Origin: Desulfocapsaceae bacterium
GTDB lineage: Bacteria; Desulfobacterota; Desulfobulbia; Desulfobulbales; Desulfocapsaceae
Reading direction: 5' to 3'
DNA length: 55,781 bases
Assembly (NCBI GenBank): GCA_030653035.1
Contig: JAUSAB010000044.1
Span: 1-55,781, forward strand
Position 1 is the first letter of the stretch; every line of letters starts with the position of its first letter. A program made the position numbers and the translations under genes. This document shows, in pieces, positions 45,568-54,178 of the stretch. The notes below the pieces were generated by a model. That model was given only the letters and a program-made list of their open reading frames with translations. It made no database searches and was not told the origin of the DNA.

Positions 45568-45990
45568 ATGACCACGCTCCCCTTTCAAATATCATACACG
45601 ACCTTACTTGAATGGCTGGGACTGCTTTCCGCAGCGACCTTTCTCATCAGTCTGCTGCTCATCCCCTTTCTGATCTCCAGGGCCTCTGCCGATTATTTCC
45701 TCATTCATGCGACGATTGTAGAGCAGCGACATAAACGTCATCCTGCTATCGCTCTGTTGATCAAGATTATCAGAAACAGCTTGGGGTACTTCCTCTGTCT
45801 TGCAGGCTTCATCATGCTTTTCCTCCCCGGCCAGGGCATCCTCACCATCCTGATCGGGGTTTCTCTCCTGGATATCCCCTTCAGACATAAAGTGGTGAAT
45901 GCCCTGATCCACCGACCGGCCCTTCAGCAGGCATTGAACTGGATTCGCCAGAAAACCGGCCATCCGCCCTTTAATTTCCCCTTAAAATAG
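45568..45990 (+). CDS. Small inner-membrane protein (PGPGW-type), unknown function
   Basis: A 140-residue protein with about two hydrophobic helices. One is LEWLGLLSAATFLISLLLIPFLIS near the N-terminus. The other is in SLGYFLCLAGFIMLFLPGQGILTILIGVSLLDIP, which carries a LPGQG/LTILIGVSLLD core like the PGPGW transmembrane family. The ATG at 45568 is 4 bases after the DUF748 stop; a TTG at 45556 would overlap it. Function unknown; the spacing suggests cotranscription with its neighbours. Confidence 0.75.
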   Translation: MTTLPFQISYTTLLEWLGLLSAATFLISLLLIPFLISRASADYFLIHATIVEQRHKRHPAIALLIKIIRNSLGYFLCLAGFIMLFLPGQGILTILIGVSLLDIPFRHKVVNALIHRPALQQALNWIRQKTGHPPFNFPLK

Positions 45991-46010
45991 ACAAGGCAGG
46001 AAAAACAGCC

Positions 46011-47117
46011 ATGTCATTTTCTCTCACCCCATTTCAACAGGCGTTGATCACCTGGTTTCACACGGAGCAGCGTGCCCTGCCTTGGAGAGAAGGATATATC
46101 CCCTACCAGATATGGATTTCTGAGATTATGCTCCAACAGACCCAGATGGAAAGGGTCACCCTCTTCTTTAACCGCTGGCTGCAAAAGTTCCCGGACATCC
46201 ACTCCCTGGCCCTTGCCGAAGAAGACAAGGTACTCAAATGCTGGGAAGGACTAGGCTATTACAGCCGGGCCCTCAATATCCGCAAATGCGCCCAGATTAT
46301 TGTCCGCGATCATGACGGGGTCATCCCCAGCGACCGGAAAACCCTGCTGGCCCTGCCCGGCATCGGCCCTTATACTGCCGGCGCTATCGCCTCCATCGCC
46401 TACAATCTCCCGGTTCCCCTGGTCGATGCCAATGTCGGCCGACTCTTTTCCCGGCTCTTTGATATCGACATTCCACTGGCGCAAGCGACAAAACTTCTCT
46501 GGCAAAAGGCAGAAGAACTGGTGCCCAAAGATCAGGCCCGCTCCTTTAACCAGGGATTAATGGAACTGGGGGCGCTGATCTGCACCCCGAAAAATCCCGC
46601 CTGTGGACAATGTCCCGTAATCCCCTTCTGCATCGCTCACCGGGACAAGCTGACCACCGAACGTCCCATCCTGCAAAAAGGTCGAAAACAGATCACCATC
46701 GAGATGGCAACCGGTGTTTTGATCCATCCGCAAGGAAATGGGCAGTTATTTATCCAGCAACGGCTGGCCGATGATGTCTGGGGCAGCCTCTGGGAATTCC
46801 CCGGCGGACGGCTCAAAGAAGGGGAACAACCTGAGCAGGCCGTTGTCCGTGAGTTTTTTGAAGAGACCGGGTTTACCGTGCTGGTCGATACAAAGCTAAC
46901 AACCACCATCCACCATTACACCTGTCACAAGGTGATCCTCCACTGCTTCCTCTGCTCCCTTGACCTCCTGGAATCAGTGGCGCACCCAGATCCCATCCTC
47001 TATGCCGCCCAGGAATACCGTTGGGCCCTCTTGCCCGAACTGGCCAATTTTGCCTTCCCGGCAGGCCACCGAAAACTCATCGAATTTATAAACATTCATT
47101 CAACCTCAATTTTTTGA
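46011..47117 (+). CDS. mutY: A/G-specific adenine glycosylase MutY with an intact Nudix box
   Basis: A 368-residue base-excision repair enzyme. The HhH-GPD domain has catalytic Glu38 (WISEIMLQQTQ), the hairpin LPGIGPYTAG and catalytic Asp139 (PLVDANVGR). The 4Fe-4S cluster ligands are Cys191, 198, 201 and 207. The C-terminal MutT-like domain, usually a degenerate Nudix in MutY, here keeps the full signature G266-x5-E272-x7-REFFEETGF, so it may also hydrolyse an oxidised nucleotide. It removes adenine opposite 8-oxoguanine. Its 3' end overlaps the convergent permease gene by 12 bases. Confidence 0.96.
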   Translation: MSFSLTPFQQALITWFHTEQRALPWREGYIPYQIWISEIMLQQTQMERVTLFFNRWLQKFPDIHSLALAEEDKVLKCWEGLGYYSRALNIRKCAQIIVRDHDGVIPSDRKTLLALPGIGPYTAGAIASIAYNLPVPLVDANVGRLFSRLFDIDIPLAQATKLLWQKAEELVPKDQARSFNQGLMELGALICTPKNPACGQCPVIPFCIAHRDKLTTERPILQKGRKQITIEMATGVLIHPQGNGQLFIQQRLADDVWGSLWEFPGGRLKEGEQPEQAVVREFFEETGFTVLVDTKLTTTIHHYTCHKVILHCFLCSLDLLESVAHPDPILYAAQEYRWALLPELANFAFPAGHRKLIEFINIHSTSIF

Positions 47118-48737
47118 TTCAATAACGTCACGGGAAAGCCACACCAGCAGGAGCACGGGAAGCCCCATCAAAGCAGTTATAAGAAAAAAAGATTCATAGC
47201 CCCAGGCAGCGACCATTGTTCCGGAATAGCCGCCAATGAGTTTGGGAAACAGGGTCATGAGTGAGCTGAACAAGGCATACTGGACCGCGGTAAACGAGAT
47301 ATTGGTCAGACTGGAGAGAAAGGCAATAAAGGCGGTACTGGCAAGTCCGGAGCAAAAGTTATCGGCGCCAATGACAAACATCAACACCGTCAGATCAACG
47401 CCGCTTTGAGCCAGGAGCATGAACAGCAAATTGGCACCAACGGCCAACAGGGCACCGAAAAAGAGAATGACATAGACCCCGAAACGCACGGTCAACATCC
47501 CACCAAAAAAGCCGCCAATCAGGGTCATACCCAAGCCAAAGGTCTTGGTCACCGTGGCAATCACATTCTTACTGAACCCCATATCCAGATAAAAGACGTT
47601 GGACACCACACCCAGGACGATATCAGAGACCCGGTAAAAACCGACGAGGAGGAGGAGTAAAACTGCTGTCTTTATGCCATATCTGCTAAAAAAATCCTGT
47701 AATGGGGCAACATAGGTCGCACGCACCACTTCCTGATCGACAATACCAAGCAAGATAGCGCCTCTGGCGACAATGGCCGCCACCCCAAGGGCGAGCAATA
47801 GACGGCAGGCCTCCACCGCAAATCCGACCAGCTCAACATGGGTGCCTGCTCCCTGCACCAATCCCTCTTTTACGGAGGCAACAAGCGGGGCGCTGGAAAA
47901 AAAGCCGCCGCCAAAAGAGGCCGCCACCAGCACAAACAGGATCAAAAATCGCAGATAGTGCTGCAAAGAATAGTTGTGCCTGCTGACACCTTCATTCATT
48001 TCCGGTTCAGTAATGCATAGAGTGGTGATCACGCCGACTGACATAACCGCCGCCATGATCAGATAGGTCATCTGCCAGGCCTCAAAACGATACAGTTCCC
48101 TGGTTGTTCCAAACAGGGTGGCCAGATACAACGAACCCGCACCGGCCACCAGCATCCCGATCCGGTAGCCGGCGACATAACTGGACGCAAGCATCGCCTG
48201 CATGGATACATCGATACATTCGATGCGATAGGCGTCAATAACGATATCCTGGGTGGCAGAGGAGAATCCCAGCAGAACTGCGGCCAGGGCCATCGCAATC
48301 ATGTTCCTCTCACCCAGAACCGGATCAGTACAAGCCATCCACACGATGGCCGCCATAACGGACAACTGGGCCACCAACAACCAGGAACGCCGCCTGCCCA
48401 GTTTACTGGTGAGTAGAGGCAGAGGCATTTTGTCGATGAGTGGGGCCCAGATGAATTTAAAAGAATAACCAAGGGCAGCCCAACTGAAAAAAGTAACGGC
48501 GGCACGATCAATTCCAGCCTCACGCAGCCAGACAGAAAGGGTGGAAAAAATCAGCAGAATAGGAATACCCGCCGAAAAACCCAGGAAAAACAAGATCAAA
48601 ACCTGGGGATGCAACCATGCCTGGAACATTCGGTCACGCTTTCGCCCTCCCTGGCTCGCGCGACACTTGGGCGTCCATGCCCTGCGGTCACGAGCCGCGG
48701 CTTTCTCATTTTTATTGCTCATTCTTGTCTTTTCCAT
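47106..48737 (-). CDS. ampG: MFS permease, AmpG-like (muropeptide importer)
   Basis: The frame encodes up to 543 residues with about twelve to fourteen membrane helices. The N-terminal part matches AmpG: LFFLGFSAGIPILLIFSTLS, then WAALGYSFKFIWAPLIDKMP, and GFSSATQDIVIDAYRIE. AmpG imports GlcNAc-anhydroMurNAc peptides for cell-wall recycling. The family N-terminus corresponds to the internal Met at 48629. The 36 residues before it (AARDRRAWTPKCRASQGGR and neighbours) are encoded by a dispersed 54-bp repeat, so the true start could be 48629, 48722 or 48737. None has a clear ribosome site. Confidence 0.85.
   Translation of the reverse strand: MEKTRMSNKNEKAAARDRRAWTPKCRASQGGRKRDRMFQAWLHPQVLILFFLGFSAGIPILLIFSTLSVWLREAGIDRAAVTFFSWAALGYSFKFIWAPLIDKMPLPLLTSKLGRRRSWLLVAQLSVMAAIVWMACTDPVLGERNMIAMALAAVLLGFSSATQDIVIDAYRIECIDVSMQAMLASSYVAGYRIGMLVAGAGSLYLATLFGTTRELYRFEAWQMTYLIMAAVMSVGVITTLCITEPEMNEGVSRHNYSLQHYLRFLILFVLVAASFGGGFFSSAPLVASVKEGLVQGAGTHVELVGFAVEACRLLLALGVAAIVARGAILLGIVDQEVVRATYVAPLQDFFSRYGIKTAVLLLLLVGFYRVSDIVLGVVSNVFYLDMGFSKNVIATVTKTFGLGMTLIGGFFGGMLTVRFGVYVILFFGALLAVGANLLFMLLAQSGVDLTVLMFVIGADNFCSGLASTAFIAFLSSLTNISFTAVQYALFSSLMTLFPKLIGGYSGTMVAAWGYESFFLITALMGLPVLLLVWLSRDVIESKN
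48632..48696. repeat. Copy of the 54-bp dispersed repeat at the 5' end of the permease gene
   Basis: GGTCACGC at 48632 and GGTCACG at 48686 are spaced exactly 54 bp, the same period as in tamB. The unit aligns to the tamB unit without gaps at about 40 of 54 bases and shares the blocks GCGACAC/CGACACT and CCTGCGGTC. Relative to the gene it is in a different codon phase from the tamB copy. Confidence 0.75.
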
Positions 48738-48853
48738 CCAATATGGTTATGCTACATATGACAATAACTAAGGGTTCCTCTTAAAAAGCAGATACGTTTC
48801 TTTTTCTACTGAAATCATCACCACAGATCAAGATATAAACACCTTCCGATCCC

Positions 48854-50326
48854 ATGCCCATACAAACTTACAACACCTTAACCCGCAAAAAAGAGCCTCT
48901 CGTTCCGCTTGAGAACGGCCATATCAAACTGTATGTCTGCGGGATCACGTCTTATGATTTCTGCCACATCGGCCATGCCCGATCGGCCCTGGCCTTTGAT
49001 ATGATCGTCCGCTATCTGCGCTACCGCGGATACACTGTCACCTATATCCGTAATTTCACCGACATTGACGACAAGATAATCAACCGGGCCGCCGAGCAGG
49101 GCGTCAGTGCCAGTGCCTTGGCTGGACGTTTTATCGATGAATTTTACGTCGATATGGACAAGCTGGGTGTTGATCGTCCAACCCTTGAACCCCGCGCTAC
49201 CGAGCACATCCAGGAGATGATCGACCTGATTGAGGAACTGATTGGCAAAGGACTGGCCTATCAGTCAGGCACCGATGTCTATTATTCGGTGAATGGATTT
49301 CCCGAGTACGGCAAGCTCTCAGGCCGTAATCTGGCTGACATGCAGGCCGGCGCCCGCATCGCCATCAACGAGAACAAGACCAATCCCATGGACTTTGTCC
49401 TGTGGAAAGGGTCCAAACCCGGCGAACCAACCTGGAACAGCCCCTGGGGGCCAGGCCGCCCGGGCTGGCACATCGAATGCTCGGCCATGAGCCGGAAGTA
49501 TCTGGGCAACCGCTTTGACATCCATGGCGGCGGCCAGGATCTTATCTTCCCTCATCACGAAAATGAGGTGGCCCAGAGCGAAGGGGCCAGCGGCAAGACC
49601 GCGGTCAACACCTGGATCCATCACGGCTTTGTCACCATCCGCGATGAAAAGATGTCAAAATCGCTGGGTAACTTCCTCACGATCCGGGAGATACTGCAGC
49701 AATACCACCCAGAGGTCTTGCGTTTCTTCATCTTCTCCACCCACTATCGCAACCCCCTCGATTTCTCGGAGACGGCCATGCAGGACGCCATGGCTGGCCT
49801 GGACCGGCTTTATGAATGTATGGCTGCTATCGATACCCTGAGTGATACCGGAACTGCCGGGCAAGAGTCCGCGCTTGCCTCCACGCCGGATGCCGACAAG
49901 TTACGCACTCTTGAAGAACGCTTCCAAAAGGCCATGGACGATGACTTTAACACGGCCCAAGGCTTGGGTATCCTCTTTGATGCCGCCCGGATCATCAACA
50001 AGATCTGCCAGCAGCTCCCGGCAAGCCCAAGCCCGGCAGACAGCAAGCTGCTGAAAGATGCAGGAATTCTGATCAAGAAGTTAGCCGGGATCATGGGACT
50101 GCTCCAGGAAGATGCCAGCGAGTATCTGAGACAGCAGAAAGCAACGCTATTGCAAGGACTTGCAATCAGTGAACAGGAAATTCTGGGGCTGATCCAGGAG
50201 CGCAAGGATGCACGGACGGCAAAAGACTGGGCGCGTGGCGACAGTATCCGCGATCAGTTACTGGCCAAGGGAATTGAGCTGAAAGATGGTGCAAGCGGTA
50301 CAACCTGGGAGATAAAACGGGGGTGA
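48854..50326 (+). CDS. cysS: Cysteinyl-tRNA synthetase
   Basis: A full-length 490-residue class Ia synthetase. The zinc-binding Cys29 lies in YVCGIT, the HIGH motif is at 38-41 (CHIGHARS), and KMSKS is at 266-270 in a standard GFVTIRDEKMSKSLGN context. The zinc-site segment GWHIECSAMS is also intact. The C-terminal DALR/anticodon domain includes DDDFNTAQGLGILFDAAR. It charges tRNA-Cys. It is divergent from the permease gene and 4 bases upstream of the MEMO-family gene, so the two are cotranscribed. Confidence 0.98.
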   Translation: MPIQTYNTLTRKKEPLVPLENGHIKLYVCGITSYDFCHIGHARSALAFDMIVRYLRYRGYTVTYIRNFTDIDDKIINRAAEQGVSASALAGRFIDEFYVDMDKLGVDRPTLEPRATEHIQEMIDLIEELIGKGLAYQSGTDVYYSVNGFPEYGKLSGRNLADMQAGARIAINENKTNPMDFVLWKGSKPGEPTWNSPWGPGRPGWHIECSAMSRKYLGNRFDIHGGGQDLIFPHHENEVAQSEGASGKTAVNTWIHHGFVTIRDEKMSKSLGNFLTIREILQQYHPEVLRFFIFSTHYRNPLDFSETAMQDAMAGLDRLYECMAAIDTLSDTGTAGQESALASTPDADKLRTLEERFQKAMDDDFNTAQGLGILFDAARIINKICQQLPASPSPADSKLLKDAGILIKKLAGIMGLLQEDASEYLRQQKATLLQGLAISEQEILGLIQERKDARTAKDWARGDSIRDQLLAKGIELKDGASGTTWEIKRG

Positions 50327-50330
50327 CAGT

Positions 50331-51143
50331 ATGGCACATACCACAATCCGAACACCGGCTGTAGCAGACCGTTTCTATCCAGGAGATCCGGGAATTCTGG
50401 CCCGGGACATTCAGGAACTGACACCGGAGCCAATAACACCGCAAAAGGCCTATGCCGTTGTTTCACCGCACGCGGGCTATATGTATTCAGGAGCAGTAGC
50501 GGCCGAGACCATTGCGAGTGTCAACATCCCGGAAACAGTCATTATCCTCGGTCCCAATCATCACGGCCAGGGAGCGCCGATTGCACTCTCCACCATACCC
50601 TGGCAGATGCCCATGGGCCTGGTTCCTATTGACACCGCCATCGCCAAGGCCCTTCTCGACACCAGTTCCGTCATCACCGTCGATGAAACGGCCCATCGCT
50701 TTGAGCATTCCCTGGAGGTCCAGGTACCTTTCCTGCAGGCAAGACAAAGGGAACTTGCCATCGTCCCTCTTGTTATTTCCCATATCTCCTACCCCCTGTG
50801 TCAGGAGGTGGGAACAGCCCTGGCCAAGGTTATCGAAGGCGCCGGCAAAGAGATCCTGATTGTAGCCTCAAGCGATATGACCCATTACGAATCGCGCGCT
50901 GCAGCTGACAAAAAGGACCATTATGTCTTGAAAAAACTTAGCGACATGGATCCTGCCACCCTCTACCGCGCAGTCCTTGATTACAATATATCCATGTGCG
51001 GTATCATGCCGGTGACTATCGCCCTCATCGCGGCAATGACTTTGGGCGCAACCAAAATAAAACTTGTGCGCTATACTGATTCTGGAGCGGTAAGCGGCGA
51101 CACCAGCCAGGTGGTGGGCTATGCAGGAGTAATCATCACCTGA
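50331..51143 (+). CDS. amrB: AmmeMemoRadiSam system protein B (MEMO1 family)
   Basis: A 270-residue protein with the MEMO metal/active-site landmarks SPHAGYMYSG, LGPNHHGQG, HSLEVQVPFLQ and ASSDMTHYE. The MEMO fold resembles class III extradiol dioxygenases. In bacteria it is encoded with an AMMECR1 protein and a radical SAM enzyme, but neither partner is in this window. It is a separate gene from cysS but probably on the same transcript; the biochemical role is not established. Confidence 0.92.
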   Translation: MAHTTIRTPAVADRFYPGDPGILARDIQELTPEPITPQKAYAVVSPHAGYMYSGAVAAETIASVNIPETVIILGPNHHGQGAPIALSTIPWQMPMGLVPIDTAIAKALLDTSSVITVDETAHRFEHSLEVQVPFLQARQRELAIVPLVISHISYPLCQEVGTALAKVIEGAGKEILIVASSDMTHYESRAAADKKDHYVLKKLSDMDPATLYRAVLDYNISMCGIMPVTIALIAAMTLGATKIKLVRYTDSGAVSGDTSQVVGYAGVIIT

Positions 51144-51170
51144 TTTTTCTTCATCCACCCCTCTTTTCCC

Positions 51171-51199
51171 TTGACAGGATGGCGTAGATTTTCTAAATA
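51171..51199 (+). promoter_or_regulatory. Sigma-70 promoter of the tRNA-Gln gene
   Basis: A perfect -35 box TTGACA at 51171-51176 is followed after 17 bp by TAAATA at 51194-51199, which matches the -10 consensus only partly. Transcription would start near 51206, 17 bases before the mature tRNA. Confidence 0.65.
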
Positions 51200-51222
51200 A
51201 ACAGCTTCATTGCGTTATCTGC

Positions 51223-51296
51223 TGGGGGATGGTCTAATGGTAAGACAGCGGACTCTGACTCCGCTTATCGAGGTTCGAGCCCTCGTCCCCCAGCCA
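51223..51296 (+). tRNA. tRNA-Gln(CTG)
   Basis: The acceptor stem TGGGGGA/TCCCCCA, D-arm GTC...GAC, anticodon stem GCGGA/TCCGC and T-arm CGAGG/CCTCG all pair. The seven-base anticodon loop CTCTGAC gives anticodon CTG, reading CAG (glutamine). The CCA end is encoded. Everything downstream to the window end looks foreign, so the 3' end of this tRNA is a plausible integration site, although I found no second copy of its 3' sequence inside the window. Confidence 0.95.
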
Positions 51297-51307
51297 CAGT
51301 AAATTCA

Positions 51308-51343
51308 AGCACTTAGAGCACTAAAGCCCTAAGTGCTTTTTTC
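51308..51343 (+). terminator. Rho-independent terminator of tRNA-Gln
   Basis: AAGCACTTAG and CTAAGTGCTT form a perfect 10-bp stem with a 12-nt loop, followed by a T-run. It lies 11 bases after the tRNA 3' end. Confidence 0.9.
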
Positions 51344-51576
51344 ATTTGTGGAATTCTATCCCACTCCTGTCCCACATTTTTCATTTCTAATGGCAATAAA
51401 CAAACCGTAGATATTGTGTCACCTGCAGCAGATTCCCCAATACACCAGTAAAAGGAAAGGTCTCCCAATCCATACATAAACTGGCACAAACCAAGAGTGC
51501 TAACGTTCCGCTAAGGTTACATGCCTGTTATCACCAAGACATTGGTAAAACGTCGAGCAACCTCCTGGCCAGCCAT

Positions 51577-51617
51577 AAGGTTTACCAAAGGTTTACATAA
51601 GGTTTATATAAGGTTTG
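51577..51617. repeat. Iteron-like array, four direct repeats at 11-bp spacing
   Basis: AAGGTTTA begins at 51577, 51588 and 51599, and AAGGTTTG at 51610, an exact 11-bp period. Each repeat falls on the same face of the helix. The array is in an 819-base gene-free stretch (51297-52115) beside tRNA-Gln. Such arrays bind replication initiators (iterons), partition proteins, repressors or integrase arm domains. The rest of this stretch holds the tRNA terminator and otherwise no gene or family that I recognise. Confidence 0.7.
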
Positions 51618-52115
51618 AAGAATTGCGCGGAGAAAGATGAACGATTCTAATATCGCACAAATATCGCCATCCTCGTTCCAACCTTTCTGAAATCTTGCCA
51701 TTCACGCCTTTATCAGACATGAAGGATCTCCGAATTCTCTGACAGTTCCTTCAGTTTTCGGTCATTAATAAAGATCGGTCATAGCTGGCAATCCTTGCGC
51801 ATTCTTTTTTCTGCGTCAGAAAGGCCACATGTGAAAATTCCCCTATTTATTTTCTTGATTATGAGTTGTTGGAACTGGTAGCATGACAATAAGATAAAAT
51901 TTGATTTCCTTTCATAAGGGCGTATGATAATCATCTTGAATATGAATACCCTTGATCAGGGTACTTCGCCAAAAGAAGTAAAGTTGGGTTACATTCCAAC
52001 AACTTGTCACCATGAAATAGCGCATACCCGGTGATCCTGTACCGCCAGTAAAATTATTTCGAATTGTTGGCAGAGTAGCTGAGAAGGTTAAGAGACATTG
52101 AAAGGATGGGTGGGT

Positions 52116-52550
52116 ATGAAAATTATATTGTTGTCATTAGCACTATTTTTATTGTTGTCGTCTGCTCAAGCTGGATTAGTGATCGAGTTTGACAAAAATA
52201 CTCCAGCCAGTGAAAGACAGGCTTTTGCTGAAAGTGCTAACCTTGAAGCGGCGAGAACGAAAGCGAATCCGCAGTCATCAATGAAGACGATTGAGCGAGG
52301 GGGATTGTCCCAACATCAAAATAGCGGGATAAAGCCCTCAGCAAAAGAGGGCAACAGCTTTGGGGATCTGTATATGCAGAAGATCCAGCGTAACAAAGAT
52401 GAAGCCGAACGAGAGAGAGTAGCTACCGAGAGGGGGGACGTTGACGAGGCTGCCAGAATAAGGCAAGATAGAAGTAATCGAAGAACAGCGGAGCAATTAC
52501 GGCAAATACAACAGGAAATCCAAAACAGGCAAAGAGGAATAGGGTATTAG
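52116..52550 (+). CDS. Small secreted hypothetical protein with charged helical tail
   Basis: A 144-residue protein with a clear signal peptide (MKIILLSLALFLLLSSAQAG, cleavage near AQA). The mature region is highly charged and helical: NKDEAERERVATERGDVDEA and EQLRQIQQEIQNRQRG suggest a coiled coil. AAAGGA lies about 9 bases before the ATG at 52116; a TTG at 52098 would lengthen it. There are no domains I recognise. It is the only plus-strand gene in the tRNA-Gln-adjacent region and is the first gene after a long leader. Confidence 0.6.
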   Translation: MKIILLSLALFLLLSSAQAGLVIEFDKNTPASERQAFAESANLEAARTKANPQSSMKTIERGGLSQHQNSGIKPSAKEGNSFGDLYMQKIQRNKDEAERERVATERGDVDEAARIRQDRSNRRTAEQLRQIQQEIQNRQRGIGY

Positions 52551-52836
52551 GCAACCGATCAAGATAGTAGTCAAGACCGTAATGGTAAAAAATATGTTAT
52601 GTCCGTATTGTTGATAGAGATGACATCAGACAAGGAAGCGTGCTGGCTTCGCATTGATCATGGATAATCCGAAAGACCGTAAATATGATACGGCCAAATA
52701 GCACCATTCAGCATTTCATGTTGCCGATTGATATTTGGGGGATTACGCCATGGGGTGCCGACGAAGGGAACAAAGGTTTCACTACCAGCTCATAGATCTG
52801 GTCAAGACGTGCCTTTGCGGTCAGGTAGCGATTAAA

Positions 52837-53337
52837 TCACTTATAATTCGGGTTTATCATTTCCATTATTCCGCTATCAACCAACCGATTTTGTTGCCTC
52901 AAAACATCAACCACACTCCCGCCGCCCACATTAACCTGCACGGCCGTATCAATTACTCTTCCCAGCACTGTTTCCCGGCCCTTACTGATCGTCTCAGCCC
53001 TTGCCCGGTAATCACTCTGGTTCTCGCACTTGGCCGCCATCGCCTCAGAGACATTCTTAATGGCCGCATTGTTAAAGAACACAATGTGCTCCGTTCTCTT
53101 GTTAACTACATCGTTAACTGCGCCCACAAAGTGTTCATCGTTCTCCGCTAACCCTTGCTTGTATTGCACGCCAGCGTTCACGACTGCAAGACCGTCTTTC
53201 TCAACTTTAGCGGTATGCTTGGCGATAAATCCGACACTCACCTCGTGTTTCTTCGCAAGGTCACGAATGGAATATGCGCCGGTTCGCCATTCACCAACAA
53301 TCACCGGGATAAGTTTTTCATAACTCTTTTGATTCAC
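52837..53337 (-). CDS. Helix-turn-helix DNA-binding protein, phage/terminase-small-subunit-like
   Basis: A 166-residue protein starting at GTG 53337 with GAGGT upstream. The N-terminal helix-turn-helix is visible as SIRDLAKKHEVSVGFIAKH. The rest is helical (EDHFVGAVNDVV-like region, then AAIKNVSEAMAAKCENQSDY and RARAETISKGRETVLG). The style resembles phage terminase small subunits or phage regulators, but I cannot confirm it. After the TGA stop the same frame stays open for 42 more coding-like codons (to 52708), so the gene may be truncated by a nonsense mutation. Confidence 0.55.
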   Translation of the reverse strand: MNQKSYEKLIPVIVGEWRTGAYSIRDLAKKHEVSVGFIAKHTAKVEKDGLAVVNAGVQYKQGLAENDEHFVGAVNDVVNKRTEHIVFFNNAAIKNVSEAMAAKCENQSDYRARAETISKGRETVLGRVIDTAVQVNVGGGSVVDVLRQQNRLVDSGIMEMINPNYK

Positions 53338-53485
53338 TTTTTTACCTCTATCGTGAATTTGCAGGACGAAGATTTTGATTCGTTCCGAATTTCGTAATGC
53401 GCCATTGGGGCTGAACATAACTGTTGAAACTATCGTTTAAGTGTACAGGTTGGTGTCCAGTATGCCTTTTTCCGATTCTGTATTT

Positions 53486-53902
53486 TTAGACACAATCTAC
53501 CCCCAGCAGTTTAACCGAATTAATATCTTCAGCAGAATATAATGGATCTCCAAGAGCATCATAGCCCTTTGGCTCCAGTCCCAACATTTCAAATATTGTT
53601 ACCCGTGCAGATGCTGTCAGCAGAGAAGGAACTTCTGAGACAATGGGCCGATAGTAAATTTCAAGCACCTCTTCAGGCGAACTGAAAGACTCAGAGATAG
53701 CTTTTATATGAAGCTGGCCTTCATCTTGGTCAATGCTCCTACAGTGGCAATTTAGAAGAATACCGTGACAAACAGGGCACTCTTCGGCGAAACAACCATA
53801 TTCATGATGCTGGCCTGGTTGAACACCGCAAAGAAGACATGAGCTGAAGTCCATATTTAATCGTTTCTCGCTACCATATTTTACCCGTTCACATTTCGTC
53901 AT
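53486..53902 (-). CDS. Hypothetical cysteine-rich zinc-binding protein
   Basis: The 138-residue protein has an N-terminal metal cluster with CLLCGVQPGQHHEYGC, then CPVCHGILLNCHC. Together they form the C-x2-C...H...C...C-x2-C...C-x-C pattern found in small conserved bacterial hypotheticals. The C-terminal part (VLEIYYRPIVSEVPSLLTAS) is mixed alpha/beta. AAGGATATT precedes the ATG. Its function is unknown; the metal site suggests structural zinc or nucleic-acid binding. Confidence 0.65.
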   Translation of the reverse strand: MTKCERVKYGSEKRLNMDFSSCLLCGVQPGQHHEYGCFAEECPVCHGILLNCHCRSIDQDEGQLHIKAISESFSSPEEVLEIYYRPIVSEVPSLLTASARVTIFEMLGLEPKGYDALGDPLYSAEDINSVKLLGVDCV

Positions 53903-54178
53903 AATATCCTTTTCATCTATGGTTTTGTTAGGTTGTCAAAAGTTGACATTGATTGAAAAACAATCATTGTTTATCAATTGGCCTGCATCCGTACCAACCT
54001 CCTCAATATCGTTCAGCCTTGCCGCTTATATCCCCCTAACGACATCCGTGGTTACACCCTTTTTTTTTCGTGTTGCGTTGCGTTTTCGCGGCAATACAAA
54101 AAAAAGGCGGAATGGACAGGGAGACAAGAGACCGAAGTCATCCCCAAGAAGGGCCAGAGAAGAGAGAGGGGAGAGCTT

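Noticed and set aside
51864-52004. Inverted 11-mers AGTTGTTGGAA / TTCCAACAACT
   Set aside because: The match does not extend beyond 11 bases and the arms are 119 bases apart, which could be chance in AT-rich DNA; no function can be argued.
52837-52839. Selenocysteine codon at the TGA ending the HTH gene
   Set aside because: No convincing bacterial SECIS hairpin directly downstream and no redox-type context; a nonsense mutation or true stop is simpler.
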